From Diphasiastrum complanatum (taxonomy: Eukaryota > Streptophyta > Lycopodiopsida > Lycopodiales > Lycopodiaceae), in the NCBI GenBank assembly GCA_029204225.1, contig CM055095.1, positions 61,003,066 to 61,067,065 on the forward strand: 64,000 nt of DNA. The letters are read 5' to 3'. The translations under genes and the position numbers were made by a program. Each line of letters starts with the position of its first letter. Position 1 is the first letter of the stretch. This document shows positions 49,101-56,825 of this stretch, piece by piece. Under the pieces are notes generated by a model. The model had not been told where the DNA came from, searched no databases, and was given only the letters and a program-made list of their open reading frames with translations.

Positions 49101-50840
49101 ATGGCAATGTAACCTAACTCCATCAGCCAACTAAAAATGTCCAAATGATAGATAGTGCCCTTAGCCAGCTTTATTTACAATATGGTCACCAATCGGCCCT
49201 ATGTCAGTACATTGAATACATTGAATACAAAGCAATCGGGCTTCTGAACAAAAGCATGTGAATGTACCTTCTGATCCTCTTCAGTCAAAAGAGTTCCCAG
49301 CACTGGATGGCTCAAAAACTGCATCAAACTTTTGAATCAGCTTGCTTTTTGCAATCAAAAGTTGCTAAGCAAGTGCTCTAATCAGAAGTGTGTTTTACAA
49401 AAATGTTACACATTTTGAAGACAAAATCTCCCAGACTAAGTAGCACAAGCTTGATAAGTGAAATATAAGGTGGGAAACATCAGCTGTCATTTTTTGGGCA
49501 CTTTGAGTAAGAACATTATGTGACATTTCCAAAACTAGGCACTATCAATACGCTCCTCGTTGTGAGTACACTCACAAATTTATAACTGTAAAGTGAACTT
49601 TCATGCTGCATAACTTGAAACATGAAAAATAGCATAGTTTCGGATCTACTTCCTGCCTCTGAGCAAATATTGCATTGCAAACAAGTAGTGCATCGCAAAG
49701 ATTTATGTCCGTTGAAATCCTCATGAAGAAGCCCCAAAACACTACTATTTATGTACTTTTCCAGCGGAAACTGACAAAAATTATAAACATTTTACACTGA
49801 TTAGACTTCCTATGGAAAAAAATTGGCATACCGCAGTGAGCCAAAAATCAGGGATGCTCTGTATTATGTCATTCCGTTTCTTGTAAACTGGGCGTCTAAT
49901 CTCATTATACTTTTGCTCCACTTCCAAGACTTTGTCACTTGCTTCCTCGTTCACCTGCTCCAAAGTCGGTCATTTGAAAAAATAGGATGCCAAAAGCGAT
50001 TGACAGGTTTGATCAGAAACCAGAGAAGACCTTAACATGAAAACTTACCAGGAGGTGATGATTTCAACGTTAGAAACCTATCTTAACAGTCTACCTTGTT
50101 CCAAATACCAGCTTCTAAATCTCAAGTTTCAACAAAAGCACATTGGCTTTATTCACTGATGTCATGGCTCAAAAAGATGCAATGTGCTTTGTTTAAAGCT
50201 TTTGAGCAAGAGTTTTTGCATTGCTTAGTGGAGAACAGAACAAAAGCATAAATATCAATAGACCAGGACAAACAAACCCCTTTGTTTGCTATTCATCCAA
50301 CAGCCAACGTAAATCAAGGCAAGCACTAGCCCACGCATAAGCACTCCCAAAACTCTATATCATCTCCAAATAAGTGTTAAAACTAATCGCGTACTAATAA
50401 CTTTGGTATGAGTTGTGAAGTCCAAAAGCGTACAGCACGTTCCTGCTCATAATCTCAATGTGCTAAAACGGATGAAATATACTTCAACAGAAAATAATGC
50501 CAAGGTTTATGCTGTGTCTCTTAAATAAGAAGCTTTAATCAAAGTAATAAGGGAAAAACAAGCACACTGGTGGTTTTAGAGATGTCCTCACCCCAATAAC
50601 ATCGTCGTTTCTATTATCTAGATATGTCAACAAGCATAAAATAGCAAAATATATGCAATACTAAAAACATTTTCAGAAGGACAAAGTTTACAAAGCTTAT
50701 GAATGAAAAAGGCTTCAAGGATTTACTTTCTCAAGCTCATCTTGAACTTCTTGAAGCTTCTCAATTGCAAGCACCAACTCGGTGTCCAACTGCTCCGAGG
50801 CGTCCTCATCATCCACTTTCGCCTTCTTGCCCTTGTCCAT
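16980..50840 (-). CDS. NRP: NAP1-related protein (SET/TAF-I family histone chaperone), ten exons
   Basis: Joining ten minus-strand exons gives 263 codons plus TAG, close to the 252-256 residues of Arabidopsis NRP1/NRP2. Known role of the family: a nuclear chaperone that binds H2A-H2B, works in nucleosome assembly and affects chromatin at target genes. Visible parts: a lysine-rich start (KGKKAK, residues 3-8), a long dimerisation helix (about 18-75) with [18 protein letters not shown] and [16 protein letters not shown], the NAP earmuff fold with [52 protein letters not shown] and [15 protein letters not shown], and an acidic tail in which 31 of the last 45 residues are Asp or Glu. All nine introns have GT-AG borders with matching phases. 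Eight introns are phase 0; the one between exons 6 and 7 splits a Ser codon. Introns 5 (21.2 kb) and 9 (7.7 kb) are packed with transposons. The protein looks functional. Confidence 0.93.
17738..18215 (-). repeat. 3' LTR of the intron 9 gypsy element
   Basis: 478 bp, TGTAAAGACC...GTAACA on plus. It shares most of its sequence with the LTR at 55777-56258 and with 20046-20693. Confidence 0.82.
18228..18404 (-). pseudogene. Gypsy pol C-terminus with chromodomain
   Basis: The minus frame contains [21 protein letters not shown]. It has the shape of an integrase chromodomain (YLVRWKG...SWE), followed directly by the purine tract and LTR, as expected for the end of a chromovirus pol. WKG has become WKD and the SWE glutamate is lost. 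Confidence 0.65.
20046..20693 (-). repeat. 5' LTR of the intron 9 gypsy element, rearranged
   Basis: It begins and ends like the partner LTR but is 648 bp long instead of 478. It lacks the partner's segment around TCGTCGACGGG and TATATAGAGAG, and in place of about 70 bp after AGCTCTTCAT it carries about 305 bp of Copia-derived sequence. Confidence 0.8.
20260..20565 (-). pseudogene. Copia RNase H-region fragment inside a gypsy LTR
   Basis: The minus frame reads [17 protein letters not shown] then [18 protein letters not shown]. This is the Copia pol block usually seen as LLRYLKGT..GL.Y and GYSDSDWAGD..DRKS. The piece starts and stops abruptly at LTR sequence on both sides, with no target duplication seen. 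It is therefore a filler or recombination capture rather than an intact insertion. Confidence 0.75.
21770..21905. repeat. Degenerate short repeats around ACCACATGA/TTGGTTCT
   Basis: Four imperfect units of about 30 bp built on ACCACATGA...TGGTTCTTAA alternate with near-inverted forms. No element type can be assigned. Confidence 0.45.
22311..22597. repeat. Palindrome-rich island flanked by 37-bp direct repeats
   Basis: A perfect 24-bp palindrome sits at 22380-22403 (core GAACCGGTTC). Around it TTCGAAT and GATTCG words recur in both orientations up to 22540. The island is bracketed by near-identical copies of ACTTGATTTCTACTTGAGTTCCACTT-like sequence at 22311-22347 and 22559-22595. It looks like a small non-autonomous element with TTCGAAT subterminal repeats, or a local duplication. 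The class is unknown. Confidence 0.5.
23586..24019. mobile_element. MITE-like element with terminal inverted repeats
   Basis: The left end reads TTGCAACCAAACACGTTTGGAA (23589-23610). The right end is its near complement, TTCCAAACGTTTGGTTGCAA (23991-24010), differing by one 2-base indel. AGTCTA lies at 23580-23585 and at 24020-24025 and may be the target duplication. The length, about 430 bp, and lack of coding suit a MITE. The superfamily is unclear. Confidence 0.6.
24747..24818 (-). CDS. NRP: NRP exon 9 (acidic tail)
   Basis: 24 codons, almost all Asp/Glu ([12 protein letters not shown] to EEDDDDNT). Acceptor TTGCAG, donor GTAAGA. Only 100 bp separate it from exon 8. Confidence 0.9.
24919..24975 (-). 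CDS. NRP: NRP exon 8
   Basis: 19 codons, [19 protein letters not shown], the last conserved helix of the NAP fold. Acceptor ATGCAG, donor GTAATG. Confidence 0.93.
24976..26344. other. NRP intron 7
   Basis: Non-coding intron sequence without a recognisable element. The open frames of up to 110 codons here have no motif and cross spliced boundaries. Confidence 0.5.
26345..26405 (-). CDS. NRP: NRP exon 7
   Basis: 61 nt that complete the split Ser codon and code [20 protein letters not shown]. Acceptor GTACAG, donor GTAGTA. Confidence 0.92.
26581..27362. repeat. Direct segmental repeats in NRP intron 6
   Basis: A block containing GCAATTGCT...GTGAAACAAACCTGATGCAACTTCAAC occurs three times (about 26699-26752, 26806-26861 and 27218-27273). 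Longer flanks (TTCAGTCCC...GTTG and AGATACTGGATATT...GACCTTC) are shared between the first and third copies. The copies have diverged. Intron 6 therefore grew by local duplication, not by transposon insertion. The last copy ends a few bases from exon 6. Confidence 0.7.
27366..27427 (-). CDS. NRP: NRP exon 6
   Basis: 62 nt coding [20 protein letters not shown] plus two bases (AG) of a split Ser codon. It matches the NG...KKGNKR..EE loop of the family. Acceptor GTTGTAG, donor GTATAA. It is found only on the far side of intron 5, and frame and homology agree exactly. Confidence 0.88.
28262..28585 (+). repeat. Three diverged repeats upstream of the hAT transposase
   Basis: Near 28265, 28387 and 28547 a similar block recurs: (C)ACGCC-TGCA/CACGG-GACTCC-then ACGTCAGT-then GCCCGTTAC. 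Spacing is 120-160 bp. It may be an internal duplication in the 5' non-coding part of the transposon. Confidence 0.45.
28801..31038 (+). pseudogene. hAT transposase with five exons, broken
   Basis: Exon 1 (about 28801-29281) has a BED-like zinc finger, [16 protein letters not shown] then [14 protein letters not shown], and a 3-fold repeat of about 42 bp. Exon 2 (29380-29786) starts [11 protein letters not shown] and carries [17 protein letters not shown]. Exon 3 (29885-30054) has [17 protein letters not shown]. Exon 4 (30146-30483) has the hAT dimerisation core [29 protein letters not shown] and [10 protein letters not shown]-like text. Exon 5 (from 30587) has an acidic stretch, an AT-hook ([12 protein letters not shown]) and, in a shifted frame, RG repeats. 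All four introns keep GT-AG and the phases fit. Stops in exon 4 (near 30173 and 30361), a missing N-terminal catalytic part between exons 1 and 2, no usable start codon and frameshifts in exon 5 make it dead. Confidence 0.8.
31463..31536. repeat. (GA)n microsatellite
   Basis: An uninterrupted run of about 37 GA units. Confidence 0.97.
31868..32136. repeat. Tandem repeat array, left part
   Basis: Unit of about 170-210 bp starting AAAATATCTATTT and containing ATATATCCAATTTCACAAATTT and CACCCTCTCAAGATATGC. Copy 1 begins at 31868 and copy 2 at 32039. Copy 2 stops at the gypsy insertion point and resumes at 37396. Confidence 0.8.
32137..32632 (-). repeat. 3' LTR of intron 5 gypsy
   Basis: 496 bp, TATAAAGTCCTG...GGTCATGACA on plus, paired with 36905-37395. 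Confidence 0.87.
32640..33300 (-). pseudogene. Gypsy integrase C-terminus plus chromodomain
   Basis: Read from 33300 downward on minus: text like [11 protein letters not shown], then [22 protein letters not shown] (the integrase GPY/F-type block), then near 32757-32690 the chromodomain core [11 protein letters not shown] followed by [10 protein letters not shown] and a stop. It ends about 60 bp before the LTR. Many stops upstream show decay. The chromodomain itself reads cleanly. Confidence 0.75.
33301..36904 (-). other. Decayed interior and leader of the intron 5 gypsy
   Basis: Where RT, protease and gag would lie I can read no motif; the sequence is full of stops on the minus strand. 36130-36904 is AT-rich leader-like DNA next to the 5' LTR. 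The open frames on the plus strand at 34532 and 35072 are unsupported. Confidence 0.5.
36089..36129. repeat. (GA)n microsatellite
   Basis: About 20 GA units in the gypsy leader. Confidence 0.95.
36905..37395 (-). repeat. 5' LTR of intron 5 gypsy
   Basis: 491 bp, partner of 32137-32632, differing by a few substitutions and a short deletion near 37146 (GCCCATCACTAG against GCCCATGCACCACTAG). Confidence 0.87.
37396..37610. repeat. Tandem repeat array, right part
   Basis: Continuation of the array at 31868-32136 after the gypsy insertion. It starts with the duplicated ATGCG and CACCCTCTCAAGATATGC and contains a third AAAAATATCTATTT unit near 37493. It ends near GCTGTAGGGGCATGC. Confidence 0.78.
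37885..39231 (+). pseudogene. LINE ORF1 (copy A)
   Basis: ATG at 37885 in CCACCATGG context. It opens with [13 protein letters not shown] and a Pro/Ala/Ser repeat of CCCCTCGCTG units. A coiled-coil part (38556-38800: [42 protein letters not shown]) follows in a shifted frame. The conserved end (38860-39231) contains [50 protein letters not shown] and [11 protein letters not shown] before TAG at 39229. The same domain is present in copy B (47041-47354), which proves it is part of this family. At least two frameshifts and a TGA at 39166 break it. Likely an RNA-binding nucleoprotein by analogy with other LINE ORF1 proteins. Confidence 0.72.
37960..38340 (+). repeat. Minisatellite in LINE ORF1 start
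   Basis: Imperfect repeats of CCCCTCGCTG(C/T)CCCTTCC, changing to CTCACC-rich units to the right. Confidence 0.75.
39232..42896 (+). pseudogene. LINE ORF2 (copy A): endonuclease, RT, zinc finger, PIP-box-like tail
   Basis: Open from the ORF1 stop to a TGA at 41722; the first ATG (39340) lies inside the endonuclease, after the GVWNCDGL start, so normal initiation must differ. Numbering from 39340: catalytic-type E15 in FMETHES, GYFNAR at 132-136 where GDFNAR is expected, SDHSFL ending the nuclease, RT with [13 protein letters not shown] and KQGCSLS, then YAGD at 686-689 where YADD is needed. So one nuclease and one RT metal ligand are replaced although about 800 codons stay open. After 41724 the frame continues (TLYAAETW) to 42169, shifts, shows a CQLC...EEHFIFRC finger (about 42388), passes a TGA at 42534 and ends with QPQITSFF then SRRRGR and an acidic patch. 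Inactive copy. Confidence 0.78.
43056..43127 (+). promoter_or_regulatory. LINE 3' stem-loop and CT-rich tail (copy A)
   Basis: ATGCC-TTTT-GGCAT stem-loop, then GGAAAAGACATT, AATAAAGC, TTTCTTTCT and (CT)n. The same design recurs in copy B at 47560-47616. In L2-type LINEs such as UnaL2 a 3' stem-loop is what the RT recognises; that function is inferred here. Confidence 0.6.
43521..43975 (+). repeat. 5' LTR of nested gypsy
   Basis: Matches 46114-46567 up to about 43955; its last bases and the primer site are damaged. Confidence 0.82.
44667..46085 (+). pseudogene. Gypsy gag-protease and pol end (nested element)
   Basis: ATG at 44667 opens [16 protein letters not shown] and a short coiled stretch ([14 protein letters not shown]), then a stop near 44870. 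A protease follows: [11 protein letters not shown] with a 1-base loss before the expected HNFIN (about 45155), then [10 protein letters not shown] near 45345 (the family's second flap region). After a deletion near 45690 comes integrase C-terminus ([31 protein letters not shown]) and a chromodomain ([10 protein letters not shown], near 46000, and [14 protein letters not shown] in a shifted frame) before the purine tract. Several frame breaks; no enzyme core is complete. Confidence 0.8.
46114..46567 (+). repeat. 3' LTR of nested gypsy
   Basis: 454 bp, TGTTAGGG...TTATAACA, followed by the CAAAC target duplication. Confidence 0.87.
46573..47354 (+). pseudogene. LINE ORF1 (copy B)
   Basis: Text after the gypsy: [10 protein letters not shown], a run like [26 protein letters not shown], then the family domain [38 protein letters not shown] and [12 protein letters not shown] before TAG at 47352. 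It is clearly the same ORF1 as copy A, and is cut by frameshifts near 46835, 47085 and 47280. ORF1 is followed directly by the 3' UTR. Confidence 0.75.
47617..48600. other. Original NRP intron 5 sequence next to exon 5
   Basis: AT-rich intron DNA without an element signature. The exon 5 donor is at 48600. Confidence 0.5.
48601..48714 (-). CDS. NRP: NRP exon 5
   Basis: 38 codons, [10 protein letters not shown] to RWKDGM. Acceptor ATGCAG, donor GTAAGC. The next exon lies 21 kb away. Confidence 0.92.
48833..48904 (-). CDS. NRP: NRP exon 4
   Basis: 24 codons, [12 protein letters not shown] to SGYSITF, part of the central beta sheet. Acceptor TTTCAG, donor GTATGT. Confidence 0.92.
49268..49318 (-). 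CDS. NRP: NRP exon 3
   Basis: A 17-codon exon, [17 protein letters not shown], matching the family's [17 protein letters not shown] block. Acceptor GATGCAG, donor GTACAT. Confidence 0.92.
49832..49954 (-). CDS. NRP: NRP exon 2
   Basis: 41 codons, [11 protein letters not shown] to SIPDFWLTA. It contains the rest of the dimerisation helix and the start of the globular domain. The acceptor reads GGAGCAG and the donor GTATGC. Confidence 0.93.
50727..50840 (-). CDS. NRP: NRP exon 1 (coding part)
   Basis: 38 codons from the ATG at 50840. It carries the basic start and the first half of the dimerisation helix, ending ...DELEK. The donor is GTAAAT. The start is chosen because it gives the family N-terminus, and no longer in-frame homology is seen upstream. 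Confidence 0.92.
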
Positions 50841-51306
50841 CACAAACTACAACCACCTTCCGCACTCCACAAAACCTGCACAAAACCCCCTTCCCGGGAA
50901 ACGCCTCAACGCTTCACCGCCTACAGACAAAGAAAGACGAGAGCACTCCCCGAGATCCAAACAGCTTTCCTCTGCTTTTGCTGGGTCTAAACCCTAACAA
51001 AGATTTGTCCTCACAAACCAAAACCCAGACATTCATTCAAATATCCAAAAGCGCATGAAGGCTTGCTTACCAAAGGAATGGAGCTTTCTCTCTCCCACTC
51101 TCCCTCTCTCTCTCTCTCCCCCTCTCTTTCCTTTCTCTTCTTTTCTGTTTCTGCGTGGCTATGGCGATCTCGCCAATAGTAGCAGAGAACGGCATGGATC
51201 GCAACTCGAGCCGCAAGGAAGAGAAGGGAGGGGGGGTTAGAGGGCTTCAGTGTACCGGCTACCGTAGGTCACCGGTGCCTACCCTGCAGCCGCACGCTTC
51301 CACGTG
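50841..51306 (-). promoter_or_regulatory. NRP upstream region: CT/GA-rich leader and G-box
   Basis: On the coding strand the leader upstream of ATG 50840 includes a GA-rich run (plus CTCTCT, 51088-51140), common in plant 5' UTRs. A palindromic CACGTG in the context CCACGTGGC lies at 51301-51306, about 460 bp upstream of the ATG. It matches the plant G-box/ABRE core bound by bZIP and bHLH factors. Transcription start and TATA box cannot be fixed from sequence alone. Confidence 0.4.
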
Positions 51307-51399
51307 GCGGTTTTCGCTACAGTCTTTTGCTCTTTTACCGGCAGTTGCTGGTCGTTGGAGACCTAAGAAGTTGGGAATTAGGGCTTTTTAAGGATTTGG

Positions 51400-54300
51400 G
51401 TGTTGGAAAGTGCAACAAATAAACAGGTCTTGGACACAAGGCTTGGGTTATTGGCCCCCTCTCTCCATCTCTTGCAACCCAAGAGGAAGCTAGACTCTGT
51501 GTGTGCTCGCAACCGAGGAGAATATTCGGCACCGTGACTAAGGATGCAGGCGGTGGCACCACCCTCATTCATCATAGTGCAGGCGATGTCGTTCATCAGT
51601 GAGGGAATGCTCCTGCATGGTGGAGAGTTCGTGATGACATTTTTTGCATCGTTAGATGAGGGTAGGGCCTTGCATGCAAACTCAGTCGCAATGGAGAATG
51701 AGTTTTTCCATGTGCCACCTGGAATAAGTTCACTCTAATAGGTGGTTTGGAGATGTAGGTGTTGGAAAGACTAGGCCTCGGAGCAAAGGAAGCGATTGAA
51801 AGACTAGCCACAGTGGAGTGGCATTGCTCTTGAAAGCTAGTTAGAGGTGTATGTAAGCATGTCCAGCCGACCATCCAAATTTGCAATCAACCTCTACATC
51901 TTTGTTTGTATGCAAGGGGTATAACGAGGTCCATCTGCACACAAAAACCTTTCAGTCGCAAAAGTGCCCAATTGAGAGTCAAAGCTACAATCTGCAAGAG
52001 AGAACATTAGAGCATATGTGGCCAACCTGTGTGTGTGTGTGTGTGTGTACGGATGCATGTGTGCACAAGCGAGAGGGTATGCATGTGTGCTAGAGCTTTT
52101 CCAAAGGCAAGCCAACCTTGTCTCTAAGTATATTTCTCTTAGGGCAGAAAGGGCTCATATCCACAGAGCTCTCAAATATTGCAACTCGCAGAGACCTAGT
52201 TGCATAGGATCTTGAGATTCCATTGTGCTAGTACACATCTTACGGTTTTTTCCATCAAGGGGTAAGTGCATTTCAAAAATGAAAATCGTTGATATTAATA
52301 AGAACATATGACTTTTACACAAGGGCACTTTTTAGAGGTAAATACAAGTGACCTAAATTTGAATTTGGATAATCTAGCAATGGCTTTTGGCTTTCATTGA
52401 CCCATTTGGGCCCATCCTTCCTCAACTTACCTCTTTTTTGGTGAACACACCTAGTTTCCTCCCATTCCAAGTGGACTTACCTCGTGATGGCACCCTTTCC
52501 TGCCACCTAGAAATAGGTCCCACCTCATCGAGGCCCACTTGAATTGGCCTTGCCAATCACAAAAGAGTCTTAAAACTATAGTCAAGTATATTATAAGAAG
52601 ATAAAAATTGTGCATAATCATAACTGTAACATGTTACCAATTCTTTGATAAGCATGCTTGTTCTTTGAATAGGTTTATTACAAGCAATGTGTCTAATGTT
52701 TAACACAAAAGATAATACCAAATCATAACAATGCTACATGCAACTTGATGTTTTATCTCCCTTGTTTATCCTCTTTAATACACCATCTTTTTCTTTCAAC
52801 ACAACCAACTAAAGCATTCAATGTAATTTGGAAACTGTTGCCTAGCTTTTTTCGACTACATTTTACTAGTGATTGTAGACACATCTGGACTAGCAAGAGT
52901 AAGTATAAGGATTCATGGAGTGAGTAGAACATAGTGTAGTGTTGGATCAAACCAATAAAAAAAAAGTGTTTTAGAAAAGGAATAAGATCATTGTACTAAG
53001 AGTTCAGAAATGTGTCACTCATTTCATATCTTAATATGGAGTATTGGCATATAACTAGAAATTAGAGAGGATCTAAAAACAAAAACTTCCTAATGTAGTG
53101 TTGACCTACCATCTTTTTGTCCCTTTTGTGGTCCATCAACCTATTTTTATTATTTTTCTCTTTTCTTCTTCTTTTTGAAGCATCTTGGCTCCTCTATTTG
53201 GCTCTATAGCCAACTTGCTGTGAATGAACAAAAATAATAATTAGAGTCTATGGCTCTATTGTCATTTATGTACCATCTCATTCCATGTCACAATTTCCAA
53301 AAACAATAGGGTACGCTCATGGTCCTATAGATATTCAAAATAAATTCAACTTAATGAATTCAAATAAACCGGGATATGCAATTTTCTTACAGGGATTAAT
53401 TACCAATCCAAATTACATAACACAATCACATTTACCCACTCTAGTGTCTCATTTTCTTCCTCCCTTAGATTTACGGTCACCCAAAAAATTTCATTAGCGA
53501 AGGCCCTCGAAAAGTCCTTTTGACACAAGTAAATGCTAGGTTGCTACCCTTTTGACCACACTAGCTTAAGTATTACTTCATTAAAAATGCCTGAAACTAA
53601 CAAACAATCAATAAAATCTGGATCCGGGTACTCTTTACGATATTCGATACACCTATTTTTTAATCGAATATAGAGCTACCTCTCAAAAATTACAACCTTA
53701 TTCCAATTATTCACTTTAACAAGTATTTGAAAAGCTTTAGTTTGCCCAATCCTAAAGTTCAACATCATTTAGGATAAGCCTATTAGTGCTTCACCGATTC
53801 CAAAAGGAAGAACCAAAAAAAATATCGTTTAACTCAATTTATTGGGAGGACCATACTCCAAAGTTAAGTGGCTAACTAGCATAATACAAAGGAATCAAAT
53901 CCCTTCACTGGGTACATGCCTGAGAACCGTACCATTTCCATTGTTTAGTCAAGATCGGTTTAGAATAAATCGGACCGATTAATACAACTTGACACAAAAA
54001 ACAACGGTACCATAGTTTCACAAAAACGGGCTTACAGGTAATTGTCATGTTGATAAGGTCTTGTACATGCATATTGTCCATAGAATAAAAAACTAGATTC
54101 CTTTTACCATAAGCGGAAAGCAATATTTAAAAACCAAGGTTACAGCTTTCACAACCGTGCACCAAGAAACCAAAATTCCTCTTACTGGGTGCTGGTAGCT
54201 TAAATTTTCTGAGTTGATTTCAATCCACCTTTAAAACCAACTTTTAAAATTACCATATGTCAAGCCCCATAAGCCTTGATCGACCTGCATGCACCTTGCC

Positions 54301-55763
54301 CGAAGGTCAAAACTACCGGTCACTCCCATTCAAAAGGGGAAAACCGACATGCCTAAGGCAAGGTACTTTCAAGGCCATGCAAAAACATTGAAAATCACAA
54401 AAACCCGAAAAGGGTTTCAAATAGGAAGAAGTGAATTGTGAGAGGGGAGGCCACGACCTCCACTCAACCACTCAGCCGCCATCATCACCACAAAGAATGC
54501 TTCCAATCGTGACCTTTCCAAGAGGAAAACCGAGAGAGGGAGAGCTCAAACAAGATCGTGCCCTTCACTAAGCCATCTGCCATCCCACTTTACTCCCTAC
54601 ACCCAAGTTCGAGCAGAAAACGAGCCTTATCAAATCCCATATGCTTCTCCAATAGCTTGAACAGAGGTTTTGTCAACCAAGAATGCCTAACAACGCTACA
54701 ACCTTAGATCACTCGCAGATTGACTCTGTGAGGATTCATAGTAGGGCGAAAACACATCTGAATCCACTAATCATAGTTAAAACTATGAGTCAGGGCCTTT
54801 CAGTTCGGATCAGTCGCTCCACACACTTTACAAATGGGCGTACCAGTCGCTGGTGAGCAGTAGCAAAGGTTTCCTAACAAGTTCAATATCTTGTTTAACT
54901 CTTCTACAAGGTTACTTTCTGTTCTTCAATAGGCTTGCATGCATCGTGGTTGTCTTCTATAACTTCCCTTTGCACTAAACAAAGGTTCCAACATATACCA
55001 AATCAGTTTTTTCCAAAGGTTCAGAAACTATAGTTCCTAAACTCTTGGAATCAGCAAGCAACAGTTTCGCAGGCGTTCACAAAAATCGGTTGCTCCCACA
55101 ATGATTCTCACCACAAGAGGTGCATAGCCAATTACGGGAGAAGGTTTCTTCCCAAACTAATCTTGCATGCATCCACAATCCAAAGTATCAATCTACCACA
55201 GTTAGATAATCAGCAATTTACAATATCCAATCAATGTTTTTAGTTTTCTGTTTGCATGATTCACAAGAGGATTAGCCTAATAAAACCTCAAATCCTCGCA
55301 TGCAATCAATAAATTCAAGATTTCCAGCAACATTTAGTTTATTCATTTTGGATAAATTGATTCCTCGTCAATCTATCAACAAAACTTCTGCTACTAAATC
55401 TCAATCAAACTTGTCCAAAACCTTATGGATTCATGCAAATTATTTATCCAAAAAAAATAGATTTAAACAAGAAAGTGGATCAACCATGCAGCTCATTCTA
55501 CTTCAAATGGAAACTTTCTCAAGGCTTCAGAAAACATAAGAATGAATTCACACAATTCCACAGCATCTCTAAAAAAATCAAACAAGGAGAAGAGCACTCT
55601 ACCACCAAGTTTGAAAAGCATGCTTCATACAAGAATTAGTGAATCCAAACCCAATTTCCCTTGAAAAAATAGCACTCCATCCAGGATGTGAATCCAAGTG
55701 CGTTCCAATTCCGATTTGACATAGAGCTTGTCTCCACCCCATCCAAGACCGCATCTTAGTCGG
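51400..55763. other. Intergenic DNA, few recognisable features
   Basis: No gene is recognised. Frames such as 51544-51738 (64 codons) and 53285-53497 (70 codons) show no known motif. 53800-55763 is probably the interior of the minus-strand gypsy element whose LTR and primer site lie at 55764-56258, because the primer site points this way, but no pol motif is readable. A GT run sits at 52028-52048. Confidence 0.4.
52028..52048. repeat. (GT)n microsatellite
   Basis: Ten GT units. Confidence 0.9.
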
Positions 55764-56258
55764 GCTCTGATACCAATGTAAGACCACCAGGGACAACCCC
55801 TAAGATGAGGATAGGAAAAAACAAGAGAGACAATGGAGCGAAACCACCCAACCAAACCTAGATCCCTCCTAGAGTTTCCTCCTGGATCTAGCCCCCAAGC
55901 CACGCCATGTGATAGCAAGAGGAGAAGAGCTCAACTGGTAACCTAGACCAAAGTCGTCAACGGGTTGAATCTCTACCTCAATATATAGAGAGTAGGATCC
56001 TGTGCATGAGCCCATGCAATCTCCATGCAGGTCAACTATAAATAGGTCACAACTCTTCATGCATTTCTCCTACCTATAACCGTCACATGTACATGCATTA
56101 CTCCATATGTCTCAATTAGAGTGTCTGGGTCCTCTCAAGGTCATTAGTCACCAACAGGCCTCGAAGTGGAATAAAATCTAGGCGTGACCAAAAATCTTTG
56201 GAGGGCCGGTCTACCATATTAGGACTATCCCATGTCCTTAGCTGAATATGGTCGTAAC
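55764..56258 (-). mobile_element. Gypsy LTR with tRNA-iMet primer site (minus strand)
   Basis: 55777-56258 (TGTAAGACC...GTCGTAAC) matches the LTRs at 17738 and 20046 nearly base for base, apart from a small duplication around CTCCTAGAGTTTCCTCC. GCTCTGATACCA at 55764-55775 is the exact complement of TGGTATCAGAGC, the usual tRNA-iMet primer site, so this is a 5' LTR of a minus-strand element extending left. I find no matching 3' LTR to the left in the window, so the element is truncated or too decayed. Unlike the partner at 20046, this LTR has no Copia capture. Confidence 0.78.
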
Positions 56259-56825
56259 TCATTTTTTGTCATGCACAAGTTGCAAAAAACCATCATTTTG
56301 TGAAAGATTTGAAAGTTCGACAATTTTCATTAGATCTCCTAATTTGATAGACCAGTGAAATTCTTCAATTGATGACGCATCTCCAAAATTGATCAAACTA
56401 ATTCTTTGTTCTTCAAAAAACACGTGTGAGTGAGAGTTGGAAGTGATTGTATGCATGTAGTAGTGTGTTTTTGCCATAGAATCAAAGATAGATCTTGAAT
56501 CTCAATCTAGTCTTGATCTTGGTGCATCTACACACCTTAGGAGATCACAAGTACATGTAGTGGACAATTAAGCAAAAAAAATTGAACTCTTTCAAGAGAT
56601 AACCATAATGGGGGCTTGGCGAGTAAATTTTTTGCAAGTTTTGCGAGTTTTTTTCTGACCATGAGTCAATACAAAGATAGCACATGGTGTGCTATCTTTT
56701 TATGCCACTACTTGAATGTTTATTAATAAGAATTGTGGTTTGGCACATAGTTAAAAATCCCATAATGAAATCCTAATAATTGAAGTTAAAAACATTTTTA
56801 GCCTTGTGCTACAAAAAGAAAAAGA
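56259..56825. other. Short gap without recognisable content
   Basis: AT-rich. A 72-codon minus frame (56477-56259) has no known motif. Confidence 0.4.

Noticed and set aside
50699-51058. 119-codon plus frame and its neighbours
   Set aside because: Antisense of NRP exon 1 and leader; no motif, and the minus strand explains the sequence.
51544-51738. 64-codon plus frame just upstream of NRP
   Set aside because: No recognised family, no conserved context; could be chance.
53285-54123. Two 70-72 codon frames, possible element genes
   Set aside because: No gag, protease or RT motif could be read on either strand.
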